Counted from the first letter of the stretch, positions 14,123 through 23,686 are shown. The stretch is DNA of 58,883 nt from Oscillospiraceae bacterium (GCA_009782215.1 WRKO01000013.1:1-58883); one strand, 5' to 3'. Translations and numbers: made by a program. Notes: a model not told the origin generated them from the letters alone.

Positions 14123-16771
14123 TTACGGGAGATAATCGAGATACGACTGCTCGCTGACAAATTCAAAGTCGCTGTAGCGCATCACTCCGCTTTGTACGCC
14201 GATGGAGAAGCCGTTTCCTATGCCGTGGATTTTGCCGGTTTCGTAGTTAAAATACAAGGTAAGGCTGAGGTCGTAGCCGCCTACAACAATCTGTCCCCCG
14301 GTTGGTGCACTGCCGTAAATCCCGCCGTTTGCCGCATTCAATCTGCCGTAGTGTATGTCATAGCTAAACTCTTCGGGGGTAAAGGTTTGGTTAATGGCGG
14401 TGGCACTCTCGTTGTAAGTGTATGATTTGCCGTCCGACAGCGTCGTAGATTGAGGATATTCAGGCCCACGTTCAGCCGTTAGATTCAATGTGCCGTCACT
14501 GCGGAAGTGCAGCGAAGCGGCGGTCTCGTCCCCGCTCCAAGGCGCACTAAGGAAGTATTGGTGCGAAATTTCTGCGGCTTCTCTCTTTACCGCAGCGGTC
14601 GGGGGCAGCCAACCCGTCCATGTCGTGCCTTCAATTAAAAACGATATGACCTTATTATAGCTGTAAACATAGCCGAAATCGGCTGTCCTTGTGCCGGTGA
14701 AACGCACGTCCCTGCTTGAGAGGATGAGGTTAATCAGCTCCTGCTCTCCGGTAGAAGTCGGCGGCGCATCGTAGGGCGGTGGGGGTGGCGGCAGTTCAAA
14801 ATCATCCCAGATTTCAATCACGGTGTCAGCACCCGCCGGCGGTTCCCTTGGGGGTCTGTCGGTTGGTGGTGCTTCGGGGTCGGGACTGGTGCCGGGGGTA
14901 ACAGTACCGCCGCCGGTGGTGCCGCCGCCGGGGGGGGTGGTGGGGGTGCTGCCGTAGGTGCGTATGTTGATGCGTTCGCGTGGTGTTTCGGGGGGATTTT
15001 GGGCGATAATCCCAATCCGAGTCCACATACGCGTGATGGCAGGCACGTCAATCTCACGCCACGGCTTGTCGGGGGTGCGCTCTTCTGGGTCGCCAGTGCC
15101 GCCAGCGCCGCCAGAGCCGCCAGCGCCGCGTTGGATTACCGGCGTTCTCGCTCTCGCGGCGGAGACGTTATCAAGCTCCTGCCCGGGAGAACGTGTGGTG
15201 AGGATGAACGTGTGCCCCTTTGTGATTAGACCTGCATTGTAATCGGTGTCGTAGATGAGCTTGCCCTCACCGAGCGTGAATAGGAAGGGTGTGCCGTCCA
15301 GCTCGTCAATGAAGAGGGCGTTGCCTTCGCCGACTAGGAAGAACCCCATGAAGGGGCCGTCGCCGCCGCCGGGGACGAAGTCGAACTCATGCGTCCAGAT
15401 GTCTATGTAGGGGTTGCTGTCGCCCATACCCAGGTCGCAGACATATCTGCCGGGCCATATTTCCCGCACACGCTCATACGACTTCAGCATGGTGATGACG
15501 CCCTGCTCGCGTGTGTAGGAGCCGTTGGGCGCGAAGAGGTTGCCGCCCACGCCCGACATAATCCCCGCCGCCTGCACGCGTCCCACATGGATCAGTGCCC
15601 AGCTTGCGATACTGCCGCTATCGGCAAAGGTCGCGGGGGAGTTGGGCAGGGGCTGACCGAGGGCGTCGGAGAGCTGCGCGAGCATGACGGCCGCCATTTC
15701 GCGGGTAAGCTCCCCGTTCGGGTTGAAGTTCCCGCCGCCGACGCCCGCCGCAATCCCGACCTTCGCCGCCTTGCGCACGTTGATGTCGCTTGTGTCGCTA
15801 AAGGTAGGCAGGTCGCCTGTAATGACGCCCAGCTCACCTTCATAGAGGGTGACGGCTAACGCGGCAAACTCGGCGCGTGTGAGCGCTTGACGGTAATCAG
15901 ACTGCAACGCCGACGGAACCAAGCCGAGGTTCCCGCTGTAGTTCACCTGCGGCTGCGCCCAGCCCGACGGCGCGTTGGAATCCTGCGCGGGCGGCGGCGG
16001 CGCGGGGGGCGACGGCTCCGTGGGGGGCGGCTCCGTGGGCGGCGGCGTGGAAGTCGGGTTTAAGTCTGCCCAATCGGTTGCGAAGGTAAATGCCGTGTCC
16101 ACAGGGATGATACCCAACGAGCCGTCCTCAACGTATAAGTGGGTTCTCGCGCCGCCATTATCATAGAAGAAAGTAAAGTTCCCCTTTGTCGTTTCCGCGG
16201 AGATATACGTGTAGCTGTCGTCGGCTACAAAAGCCGTCCACGTTCCTCTTGCCGTATCAAGCCCCATACCGAAATCCGCGTCAATATAAAGGGTGCGGTC
16301 AGGCATAATCATCACGGCGGCGTCGTAGGGGTAATTCTCATACACGCCCATTTGTATTCCGTCAACAAACGTTCCCTCCGAAACAGTCGGAGGCGGGGCC
16401 GCGGCAACGAATTCATAGCTTCCGTTCCATTTGCCGTACGACGATGTGGTCACGCCGTAGCGCGTTGTGCCCGTGTAGCTGTCACGGCCGGGAAGGATTC
16501 GTATCGTAACATTCGCCGCCTCCCCGACGCCCACCAGCCCGAAATGCACGGCGGCTCTGGCAATAATCGAGTCGTCGGTATAGACGTCGGTGCCCCAAAC
16601 ACTCCCGCTAGACGCGCCGACAATGTAAAAGGTGTGCGTAGAGTTGTTGTTGCCCCTGAGACTGGTCGCGCTCCCCCTGTATGGGTCTTGGGCCGAAACG
16701 CTTGAAACGCTCATCGCCATTATCAAAATCAGGCATAGCGTAACGGCCAAGATTCTCTTTGCGCTTTTCAT
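14123..16771 (-). CDS. large SLH-domain surface protein with internal SLH cassette
   Basis: An 882-residue exported protein. A signal peptide (about 1-28) precedes an N-terminal beta-rich domain (about 30-235). A Pro/Thr/Ser linker (residues about 240-270) follows, then three SLH motifs at about 275-440. After a second domain (about 440-560) comes a long Gly/Pro/Thr-rich linker (about 560-690). The unrecognised C-terminal domain (about 690-882) ends RYSDFEFVSEQSYLDYLP. Placing SLH repeats centrally rather than terminally is unusual and would expose domains on both sides of the wall anchor. It is monocistronic with its own promoter. The function of the flanking domains is unknown. Confidence 0.82.
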   Translation of the reverse strand: MKSAKRILAVTLCLILIMAMSVSSVSAQDPYRGSATSLRGNNNSTHTFYIVGASSGSVWGTDVYTDDSIIARAAVHFGLVGVGEAANVTIRILPGRDSYTGTTRYGVTTSSYGKWNGSYEFVAAAPPPTVSEGTFVDGIQMGVYENYPYDAAVMIMPDRTLYIDADFGMGLDTARGTWTAFVADDSYTYISAETTKGNFTFFYDNGGARTHLYVEDGSLGIIPVDTAFTFATDWADLNPTSTPPPTEPPPTEPSPPAPPPPAQDSNAPSGWAQPQVNYSGNLGLVPSALQSDYRQALTRAEFAALAVTLYEGELGVITGDLPTFSDTSDINVRKAAKVGIAAGVGGGNFNPNGELTREMAAVMLAQLSDALGQPLPNSPATFADSGSIASWALIHVGRVQAAGIMSGVGGNLFAPNGSYTREQGVITMLKSYERVREIWPGRYVCDLGMGDSNPYIDIWTHEFDFVPGGGDGPFMGFFLVGEGNALFIDELDGTPFLFTLGEGKLIYDTDYNAGLITKGHTFILTTRSPGQELDNVSAARARTPVIQRGAGGSGGAGGTGDPEERTPDKPWREIDVPAITRMWTRIGIIAQNPPETPRERINIRTYGSTPTTPPGGGTTGGGTVTPGTSPDPEAPPTDRPPREPPAGADTVIEIWDDFELPPPPPPYDAPPTSTGEQELINLILSSRDVRFTGTRTADFGYVYSYNKVISFLIEGTTWTGWLPPTAAVKREAAEISHQYFLSAPWSGDETAASLHFRSDGTLNLTAERGPEYPQSTTLSDGKSYTYNESATAINQTFTPEEFSYDIHYGRLNAANGGIYGSAPTGGQIVVGGYDLSLTLYFNYETGKIHGIGNGFSIGVQSGVMRYSDFEFVSEQSYLDYLP

Positions 16772-16845
16772 TGTGAATGCACCTCTTTTATGATTTTTAG
16801 GGTTTTGTGCTGCGCTTACCGCCCCGGTAAAGCTGTGTAATTAAC

Positions 16846-16874
16846 ATTATATACCGTTTTTGCGGAACTGACAA
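16846..16874 (-). promoter_or_regulatory. sigma-A promoter of the large SLH gene
   Basis: On the minus strand TTGTCA (16874-16869) and TATAAT (16851-16846) are 17 bp apart, about 75 nt before the ATG. Confidence 0.7.
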
Positions 16875-16884
16875 GCCTGAATTT

Positions 16885-17523
16885 TCATTCCACGCCCTTG
16901 TAGTATTCCAGCGAGGGCAGCGGGCGCTCAAGGTGCGCCAGCACGCAGGACTCGCATAGCTTGGCGAAGCGCGCGAGCGGGTCTTTTCCGAGGGTGAAGG
17001 AAAAAACCTTGCCGGCGGGGGCTTGGCGGACATACCGCGCGGCGAGGGCGGCGTCGCCTTTCAGGGACGGCAGCTCCGGGTCAAGCGTGGGGTCAAGGCC
17101 CGCGTCGCAGAGGGCGCGCATTTCAAACGCGGCCTTGACGAGCGCGAGGGGTCGGTTTTGCTTGCAGAGCGCGTTCAGCGCGGCGACGGTGAGGTGGAAG
17201 GTGTCGCCCTCCGGCGCGAGCGTCTGGGCGAGGTCGGCGAGGTAGCAGGCCAGCGCCAGCGACGCCAAGTCCTCCCGCAGGGCGGAAAAAGGCTGAAGCA
17301 CGTCGGCCTCCTTGAGGGTGAAGCGCTCCTTGTATTCGCTCAGCACCATCCGCGAACAGCACAGCACCTGCGACGCGGCGGCGTAGGGGGAGCCGTGCTT
17401 CCGCGCGCCTCTGGCGGACACAGTCAGTTTCCCCTCGCCCGCGGCCAGCACGGTGAGGATGAAATCGGATTCTTTGTATTCAACGGCGCGGGCCACCAGC
17501 CCGGTAACGACCTTGTGGCTCAT
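16885..17523 (-). CDS. recO: DNA repair protein RecO
   Basis: RecO loads RecA onto SSB-coated DNA and anneals strands during recombinational repair. The 212-residue product has the N-terminal OB fold (VTGLVARAVEYKESDFILTVLAAGEGKLTVSARGAR, here given as GLVARAVEYKESDFILTVL and KLTVSARGARK) and a helical C-terminal domain. It is short for the family (about 240-250). Only a CESC pair remains of the usual zinc-binding cysteines, so the zinc site may be partial. It overlaps era by 4 bp (ATGA), the common Firmicute era-recO order, and is the last gene of the operon. Confidence 0.9.
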   Translation of the reverse strand: MSHKVVTGLVARAVEYKESDFILTVLAAGEGKLTVSARGARKHGSPYAAASQVLCCSRMVLSEYKERFTLKEADVLQPFSALREDLASLALACYLADLAQTLAPEGDTFHLTVAALNALCKQNRPLALVKAAFEMRALCDAGLDPTLDPELPSLKGDAALAARYVRQAPAGKVFSFTLGKDPLARFAKLCESCVLAHLERPLPSLEYYKGVE

Positions 17524-18440
17524 TGGAACCCGAAGTTTCTAAGCTGCGCGTCGCTGTCCCGCCAGCCCTCGCGCACGCGCACCCACAGCTTGAGGAAAAC
17601 CGGCCCCTCGTACATTTCCTCCAGCTCGGCGCGGGCAAGCGAGCCGATTTTTTTCAACATAGCGCCCTTTTTGCCGATGACGATACCCTTGTGGCTGTCC
17701 TTCTCGCAGGTAATCACGGCTTCAATCTCCACCAGCGGGGGGGCCCCGTCCCGCGCGTCTCCGCCGTCTTTCCGGCGCTCGCCCAACCGCTCCACCGTCA
17801 CCGCCGCGCCGTGCGGCACCTCGTCGTTGAGGCAGAGCAGGAGCTTCTCGCGGATGGTTTCGGAAATCAGGACACGGGCGGGCTGGTCGCTCACCTCGCC
17901 GTCGGGGAAAAGGGCGGGGGAGGGCGGCATTTGCGCCAGCAGCAGCGCGGCCAGTTCCTCTACGCCGTCCCCTTTCTTCGCCGAGATGGGAAGCAGCGCG
18001 GCAAAACGCGCCTCATTTTGATACGCCGCGATGACCGGCAGCAGTTTTTCATAAGGTACGGCGTCGATTTTGTTGATGGCGAGATAGAGCGGAAAGGACA
18101 CCTTCGCGCACTGCCGGATTAAGTCCCGCTCAAGCTCTCCCGCGTTCGGCACAGGCTCGACGACCAAAACGGCGGCGTCCACGCCGGCAACGCTTTCCCG
18201 CACCGTCCGCACCATCCGCTGTCCCAGCTTGGTGCGCGGCGCGTGGAATCCGGGCGTGTCAATCAGCACCATCTGTACCGGGGGGCGGTTGCAGACGGCG
18301 CACAGGCGGAGCCGCGTGGTTTGCGGCTTGGGCGTGACGATGGCGACCTTTTCCCCGCACAGGCGGTTAATCAGGGTGGATTTCCCGGCGTTGGGCCGCC
18401 CCACCACGGCGACCAAGCCCGCTCTTTCGATCCGCGTCAA
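17520..18440 (-). CDS. era: GTPase Era
   Basis: Era is an essential GTPase that binds 16S rRNA near its 3' end and chaperones 30S assembly. The 306-residue product shows G1 (GRPNAGKSTL), G3 (DTPGF), G4 (NKID) and a C-terminal KH domain (IVIGKKGAMLKKIGSLAR). The start is a TTG at 18440 that overlaps the stop codon of the upstream kinase gene, with GGAGAAGG about 10 bp upstream. No ATG is available and this gives the normal family length. It is thus translationally coupled to the two-component kinase and to recO. An Asp/Gly-rich stretch (RRKDGGDARDG) before the KH domain looks like an added loop. Confidence 0.93.
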   Translation of the reverse strand: MTRIERAGLVAVVGRPNAGKSTLINRLCGEKVAIVTPKPQTTRLRLCAVCNRPPVQMVLIDTPGFHAPRTKLGQRMVRTVRESVAGVDAAVLVVEPVPNAGELERDLIRQCAKVSFPLYLAINKIDAVPYEKLLPVIAAYQNEARFAALLPISAKKGDGVEELAALLLAQMPPSPALFPDGEVSDQPARVLISETIREKLLLCLNDEVPHGAAVTVERLGERRKDGGDARDGAPPLVEIEAVITCEKDSHKGIVIGKKGAMLKKIGSLARAELEEMYEGPVFLKLWVRVREGWRDSDAQLRNFGFQ

Positions 18441-21400
18441 AGCAGCAGCACCTTCTCCGCGGCGTCCATCGCGCTCTTGAACGCGCTGTGCAGCAAATGC
18501 GTCCCGACGCCGTCCAGCGCCCCGGCGATATGCGCGGGCCACGCTTTCTGTCTCAATTCGTCCAATATGGCTTTGGCGGCGGGCCTGTCAAACGACTCGC
18601 AGGCCGCGAGAAACCCGCCCAACTTCTCCCGCAGAAACGCCATATCCTCATCGGAGAGCGCCGCGCCGGCGGCCGTCTCCTTTTTCGCGTATTTCCCCAG
18701 CAATTCCCGGAGCGCGCTGATAAACGCGGGGGTTTCCTCCGCTATGGCGGCCATATCCCGCGTCTTGCCCGCGTCCTCCAGACGGCGCGCCACGCCGGAC
18801 AACGCCGGCTCGCCGATGTTGGCGAGGGAGCTTTTCATCCCGTGAACGGTGACGATGTATTCCTCCTCGTCCTCTCCGTCCAGCTCCGGCATCTTCGCGT
18901 ATAGGGCGTCCAGCACAGCGACGGCGTTTTCGGCGTCTAGCACAAAATACCGCCGCAACTCAGCCTCAAGCGCCTCGTTTTTCACCGGCGGCGCCGTGTC
19001 CCGCTTGTGGTTCATTTCAAAGTCCCGCCTTGCCGCCGCCACAACCTCGGGCGGCTTTCTGTTCCGAATCAGCTCGTTGAGAATCAGATTGAGCTCCCGC
19101 GAATCAATGGGCTTGGAGAGATAATCGTCAAACCCGTTTTGCAGATACCGTTCCGCCTGCCCGGTCAGGGCGTTGGCGGTCAGGGCGACAATGGGCTTGG
19201 TATACCCCATGCCGCGTATGCGCCGCGTCGCCTCTATGCCGTCTATCTTGGGCATCATATGATCCATGAAGATGACATCATATTCATGCCCGTTTTCGAT
19301 TTTTTCAATCGCTTCATACCCGCCGGCCACCGTTTCAACCCTCAGGCCGTATGGAACCAGCATCCCCTTGGCGACGTAAACATTCGACGCCACATCGTCC
19401 ACCACGAGAACGCTGCCGTAAGGCATATACTCGCGGAAAAACTGCGTCTTTTTGTGCGTTTGGGGCTGGAAACGGAAATCCCGCAGCTTTTCCGCCAAAT
19501 CGGTGCCGCATACGCTCGTCCCGGCCAGCGTTTGCGGCAGGCGCACGGTGAAAACCGAGCCTTTGCCTTCCTCGCTCTCCACAAGGATGCTGCCGCCCAT
19601 CAAATCAACAAGGCGCTTGGTGATGCTCATGCCCAAGCCCGAGCCGGCGGTCACGCGGTTGGCTTGGGTATTGAACCGCGTGTATTCGTCAAACAGCTTG
19701 TCTAGCTGTTCCTTCGTCATGCCCTGTCCCGTATCGCTCACGCGGAAGACAAGCGTCACGGAGCCGTCCTCCCCGCCGTCCCCCGGCTCGGCGGAGACGG
19801 AAAACACCACGTCCCCCTCCTCCGTATACTTAAACGCGTTGGACAGGATGTTGTTCAGCACCTGCTTGATGCGAAGCTCGTCGCCGAACAGCTCAAGCGG
19901 CGTGTCCGGGGCGACGCGAACGGCGAGGGCAATCGGCTTGCCCTCATAACGCAGGCCGTTGAGCTGCGCGGTGTCGTTAATCAAGCTCGGTATGTCGTAT
20001 TTGACCGGGTTGATTTCCAGCTTGTCCGCCTCAATCTTGGACAGGTCAAGGATGTCGTTGATGATGTTCAGCAGCAGGTTGCCGCTCTCGCAGATGTGGG
20101 CAAACGCTTCCTCCGTGGACGGCGGCAGCCGCTCGCCCCTAAGCTGAATATCGGCAATGCCCAAAATCGCGTTCATCGGGGTGCGTATCTCGTGGCTCAT
20201 ATTGGCCAGAAAACGGCTTTTCAGTTGATTGGCTTCCTGCTCCTTCAGCGCGGTGCTTTCAAAAATCTTCTCGTGTTCCTTGGCAAGGTCTTTTTCCGCC
20301 TGCATCCGCTTTTGCTCGCGCAAGTCCCGCCTGTATACGACGACGACATAATCGTTGCCGTATTTCACGCGGATAAAGGTCGCCTCGCACGGCACGGGCT
20401 CCCCGTCCGGCATCTGGTTCATCCATTCGCAGCGGTGATAGCCCTCGTTCAGCGCCTTTTCCACAATCTCGCGCGCTTTTTCGGCCGAAGGCGAGCCGTC
20501 CGGCTGAAGCTCAGGGGAAAGCTCGGTGTATCGTTCGAGGTATTCCCGCTTGTCCGTCAGCCCGAAAAAATCCACCGTCGTCTGATTGCAGTCGATGTTG
20601 TTCATGTCCTTATCCCAGAAGTTGATGCAGAGGGGCGTGGCGTCCAGCATAATCCGCGTGCGCTCCTCCGCCCTGTTCCGGCTCGCGGCGATATGGATGA
20701 AGATGGCGCTCAGCACCGTTGAAAAAAACAGCCCGGCGAGGATAAGAAACCACTGCAAGCTCCTCAGGTTTGCGTAATAGCTGTCCTTGAGGGTGGCGAC
20801 GCCCAGAAACCAGCCGTTGTCGAGCAGCCTTACGGTGATGGTTCTCGTTTCGCCGACATGATTGACAAACCTGTAATCCGTCACCGGACGTCCCCGCGCC
20901 AAATCGTCCGCGATGGCGGCCACGCCGCTCGGGATATCGCGCAGCGGCATCCCGATGAGGGCGGTGTCGGAATGGCCGATGACGTTCAGGTTTGTATCGA
21001 AAATCATCCAAGAGTTATCGAATTGTCCTTTGTATTCCTCGGAAAACATCGAAAGCCTGTCCAGAAGAACATTTAAGCCGATGACGGCGAGATAGCCGCC
21101 GTCGGCGTCATACAGGGCGCGCGCGCAGGAGAGGACGGCCCTGCCGGTGATCACATCCTCATACGGCTGCGTAACGATGATATCGCCCCCGGCCGCGACA
21201 GCCATCGCATACCAGTCGCGGTCTTCCAGCAGAAACAGTCCGGCCGCCTCCAGCTCGTTCCAGTCCATTTCCGGGGAAATCCCGCTGAATCCGTGCCGCG
21301 GCGGCCAGCCGGGGACGTCGAAAACGGCGAAAAAGCTGAGAACGCCCGAAATATCCAGCATATGCCCGTACTCGGTCATCTTGATGATATACGCTTCCAC

Positions 21401-21676
21401 CTCGTCAAGCTCGGAGCCGCCGAGAATCATGTCGCGGATGGTCTCGCTCACGACGCCCAGCATCGTTTCCAGCTCCTTCAGGTCGGCGTTGACCCGGGAC
21501 GCGATATTGAAATACAGCGTTTCCGCTTCCCGCGTCAAATGAGCGTCCTCAATGGTTGCGCCGAACAGAAAGCTGGCGGTTCCCATCAGCGCGAACGCCA
21601 GAAAAACAATCAAAATCTGCGCGTACGGCAGACGCGAGAAAGAATTCCTTCGCATGGCGGGGCGGTTTAACGGCAT
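18437..21676 (-). CDS. hybrid sensor histidine kinase with receiver and HPt domains
   Basis: A 1079-residue membrane kinase. TM1 is at about 18-40 and a dCache-like extracellular domain at about 45-300 (with the typical DRDWYAMAVAAGGDIIVTQP). TM2 is at about 309-331 and a PAS-like domain at about 340-450. HisKA has the phospho-accepting His at about 495 (LANMSHEIRTPMNAILG). HATPase_c spans about 590-715 (NILSNAFKY, GSGLGMSITKRL). A receiver domain has Asp at about 805 (VIFMDHMMPKIDG), and a C-terminal HPt domain lies at about 935-1030 (VHGMKSSLANIG). It forms a multistep phosphorelay, probably ending at the adjacent HD-GYP regulator (10-bp overlap). The extracellular ligand is unknown. Its stop codon overlaps the era start. 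Confidence 0.92.
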   Translation of the reverse strand: MPLNRPAMRRNSFSRLPYAQILIVFLAFALMGTASFLFGATIEDAHLTREAETLYFNIASRVNADLKELETMLGVVSETIRDMILGGSELDEVEAYIIKMTEYGHMLDISGVLSFFAVFDVPGWPPRHGFSGISPEMDWNELEAAGLFLLEDRDWYAMAVAAGGDIIVTQPYEDVITGRAVLSCARALYDADGGYLAVIGLNVLLDRLSMFSEEYKGQFDNSWMIFDTNLNVIGHSDTALIGMPLRDIPSGVAAIADDLARGRPVTDYRFVNHVGETRTITVRLLDNGWFLGVATLKDSYYANLRSLQWFLILAGLFFSTVLSAIFIHIAASRNRAEERTRIMLDATPLCINFWDKDMNNIDCNQTTVDFFGLTDKREYLERYTELSPELQPDGSPSAEKAREIVEKALNEGYHRCEWMNQMPDGEPVPCEATFIRVKYGNDYVVVVYRRDLREQKRMQAEKDLAKEHEKIFESTALKEQEANQLKSRFLANMSHEIRTPMNAILGIADIQLRGERLPPSTEEAFAHICESGNLLLNIINDILDLSKIEADKLEINPVKYDIPSLINDTAQLNGLRYEGKPIALAVRVAPDTPLELFGDELRIKQVLNNILSNAFKYTEEGDVVFSVSAEPGDGGEDGSVTLVFRVSDTGQGMTKEQLDKLFDEYTRFNTQANRVTAGSGLGMSITKRLVDLMGGSILVESEEGKGSVFTVRLPQTLAGTSVCGTDLAEKLRDFRFQPQTHKKTQFFREYMPYGSVLVVDDVASNVYVAKGMLVPYGLRVETVAGGYEAIEKIENGHEYDVIFMDHMMPKIDGIEATRRIRGMGYTKPIVALTANALTGQAERYLQNGFDDYLSKPIDSRELNLILNELIRNRKPPEVVAAARRDFEMNHKRDTAPPVKNEALEAELRRYFVLDAENAVAVLDALYAKMPELDGEDEEEYIVTVHGMKSSLANIGEPALSGVARRLEDAGKTRDMAAIAEETPAFISALRELLGKYAKKETAAGAALSDEDMAFLREKLGGFLAACESFDRPAAKAILDELRQKAWPAHIAGALDGVGTHLLHSAFKSAMDAAEKVLLL

Positions 21677-22686
21677 AGGGACGCCTCCTCAAACTGCCGG
21701 CTGACGCGGGAAAACACGTCGGCTATCTGCGGGTCGAATTGCGTTCCCTTGCTTTCGAGGATGATTTTTTCCGCCTCCTCATGCGTGAAAGCCCGCTTGT
21801 AGGGGCGGTCGGATACCAGCGCGTCGTAGACGTCGGCAACCGCCATAATCCGCCCGTGGAGAGGAATCTCCTCTCCTTTCAGCCCGTAGGGGTAGCCCTT
21901 GCCGTCCCACCGCTCATGGTGATAACCGGCAAACAGTCTGGCGTATCTTAAAAAGAGTTCGTCCCCCGCCTCGTCGATGATGCTGTCGATGATTCTCACG
22001 CCTTCGGCCGCGTGGGTCTTGATGATTTCAAATTCCTCGTCGGTCAGCTTCCCCGGCTTATTCAGAATCAAATCGGAAATGGCGATTTTACCGATGTCGT
22101 GCAGGCGCGAGGAGGATACGACAACCTCGAAGTCCCACTGCTCAATCTCGTCGTTATACACCCCGCTTCGGAGCATTTCATCCAAAAGGATGCGGATATA
22201 TCTTGTCGTGCGTTCTATGTGCTTGCCGGTCGTCTGGTCGCGGTTTTCCACCATATTGCTCAAGACGTTCACAATGCTGTTTTTGAGCTGAATCAGGTTG
22301 TCCGTCCTCTTGCGGATGAGGTCTTCGATGCCTAGATGCGTCTTGATGCGGTTAAGGAGGACGGACGAGGAAAAGGGCTTGGAAATAAAGTCCAGCGCGC
22401 CCTCCTCAAACCCGTGGGATTCGGTCACGGGGTCGCTCTGGCCGGATAAGAATATCACAGGGATTTTTTTGAACGCGGGGATGGATTTCAGAAGTCTCAG
22501 CGCCTCAAAGCCGTCCATTTCGGGCATCATAATGTCCAAGAGAATCATGTCGGGGTGAACGTCCTTCAGCAATTCAAACATCTGCACGGCGGACGGCAGC
22601 GGAAAGACCCGGTAATGCGGTGACAAAACCTCGTCCGCAGTGACCAAGTTGACGTTGTTGTCGTCCACCACAAAAATTGTTTTCAA
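21667..22686 (-). CDS. HD-GYP response regulator (probable c-di-GMP phosphodiesterase)
   Basis: The receiver domain (about 1-115, IFVVDDNNVNLV, phospho-acceptor Asp at about 51 in ILLDIMMPEMDG) is joined to an HD-GYP domain. That domain carries the catalytic SSRLHDIGKIAISDLILNKPGKL region and HHERWDGKGYP. HD-GYP enzymes hydrolyse cyclic di-GMP. The start is uncertain. TTG 22686 (MKTIFVVDD) has AGAGGTG 8 bp upstream; GTG 22695 is an alternative. Starts further upstream would lie within the promoter at 22727-22755. It is the first gene of the regulator-kinase-era-recO operon, and its partner is the overlapping kinase gene. Confidence 0.9.
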   Translation of the reverse strand: MKTIFVVDDNNVNLVTADEVLSPHYRVFPLPSAVQMFELLKDVHPDMILLDIMMPEMDGFEALRLLKSIPAFKKIPVIFLSGQSDPVTESHGFEEGALDFISKPFSSSVLLNRIKTHLGIEDLIRKRTDNLIQLKNSIVNVLSNMVENRDQTTGKHIERTTRYIRILLDEMLRSGVYNDEIEQWDFEVVVSSSRLHDIGKIAISDLILNKPGKLTDEEFEIIKTHAAEGVRIIDSIIDEAGDELFLRYARLFAGYHHERWDGKGYPYGLKGEEIPLHGRIMAVADVYDALVSDRPYKRAFTHEEAEKIILESKGTQFDPQIADVFSRVSRQFEEASLCR

Positions 22687-22726
22687 ACCAATCACACCTC
22701 TTCGCGCCGCCAAGGCTGTTTGTTCT

Positions 22727-22755
22727 ATTATACACATGTCCGCCTACCAAGGCAA
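22727..22755 (-). promoter_or_regulatory. sigma-A promoter of the regulator-kinase-era-recO operon
   Basis: On the minus strand TTGCCT (22755-22750) and TATAAT (22732-22727) are 17 bp apart, with a TG-like extension before the -10 box. Confidence 0.7.
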
Positions 22756-22789
22756 CCATTAAACGCGATTTAGTTTGACGCCACGCCGC

Positions 22790-22823
22790 AAAACGGGCAG
22801 GAACCTCATTTCCCGCCCGTTTT
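22790..22823 (-). terminator. terminator after the MerR gene
   Basis: Nine-bp arms AAAACGGGC (22790-22798) and GCCCGTTTT (22815-22823) flank a 16-nt loop just past the MerR stop. The T-rich 3' arm would act as a U-tract. Confidence 0.6.
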
Positions 22824-22844
22824 CAGCGCTGTGGCCGCCCGCGG

Positions 22845-23630
22845 TTATTTCAGCTTAACCGGCTCCAGCAAATCAAGCTGTTTTTCGCTGTCCGGCACGC
22901 TGTCTGAGATGAAGGTCTCGAAGTCCATACAGCATTCCTCAAGCCATTGGAAGGAAAAATCAACCTCGTATTTGCCGCTGCTTTCAACCCAGTTGTGAAG
23001 AAGCCCCCAGCGCTCGCCGATTTCGTTCATGTGCGTGGATACGGACGCGTACAGCCCGCCGCCGAAATGCTTTTTGACCAGCGGCTCCGGCACGTCAAAG
23101 CCTTCGGGAACAGTGACCCACATTTCATACCCGTACACAGGGCTGTCTTGGGAGGGGCTGGGGTTGTTGAACCCCAAGAAGCGGAACCCGTCCCGTTTGT
23201 GCAGATGGTTTTCCAGCACAAACGGGTTAAACACCTCGGAGCAATCGCGTTCAGGCGAGGCGCTTTCGGCGCGGTAGGACGCCACCGTCATGGCGGGCAG
23301 TTTGACGATTCGGACATTTTTCAGGTTTTCCTCCGGCATGGATAGGACCCTTTCTGAGAGTAAAATTTGTGACGCGGCGGACTCGGCGGCGAGGGCGCCG
23401 TCATGCGCTTCAAGGCAGATGAAAACCTGCTTCAAATCCTTGGCCTCCCGTATGCGCCCGATAAGGCTCTCAACCAGGGCAATCTGCCCAATCCGCGCCG
23501 CGTTTTCCCCGTCATAGAATCTGTAGCCGTTTTCACTTCGCGCGCTTTTCAGGATGCCTGTTTCTTCCCAATACCGCAGGGTGCGGTTGGAAATACTGAA
23601 TTGCTTTGCCGCCTCGCCGATCCGCAGCAT
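22845..23630 (-). CDS. MerR-family regulator with GyrI-like effector domain
   Basis: A 261-residue regulator. The N-terminal winged HTH (MLRIGEAAKQFSISNRTLRYWEE, given as IGEAAKQFSISNRTLRYWEE, then GYRFYDGENAARI) is followed by a coiled-coil (about 75-105). The C-terminal half (about 105-255) is a GyrI-like effector-binding domain with VYGYEMWVTVPEGFDV and FGGGLYASVSTH. This is the BmrR/MerR multidrug-sensing layout, where a hydrophobic ligand induces DNA distortion. No efflux gene is adjacent, so the target may be elsewhere or itself. Its promoter has the 19-bp spacing typical of MerR activation. Confidence 0.88.
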   Translation of the reverse strand: MLRIGEAAKQFSISNRTLRYWEETGILKSARSENGYRFYDGENAARIGQIALVESLIGRIREAKDLKQVFICLEAHDGALAAESAASQILLSERVLSMPEENLKNVRIVKLPAMTVASYRAESASPERDCSEVFNPFVLENHLHKRDGFRFLGFNNPSPSQDSPVYGYEMWVTVPEGFDVPEPLVKKHFGGGLYASVSTHMNEIGERWGLLHNWVESSGKYEVDFSFQWLEECCMDFETFISDSVPDSEKQLDLLEPVKLK

Positions 23631-23655
23631 ACCGCGTCACCCCTCTCTGATGGGT

Positions 23656-23686
23656 ATGATAAACCATTCCGCCGCGTCAAGGTCAA
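23656..23686 (-). promoter_or_regulatory. MerR-type promoter with 19-bp spacer
   Basis: On the minus strand TTGACC (23686-23681) and TATCAT (23661-23656) are separated by 19 bp. The spacer contains CCTTGACG and a degenerate mirror half (CGGAATGG), as in MerR-bound promoters. Autoregulation is inferred. Confidence 0.6.
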
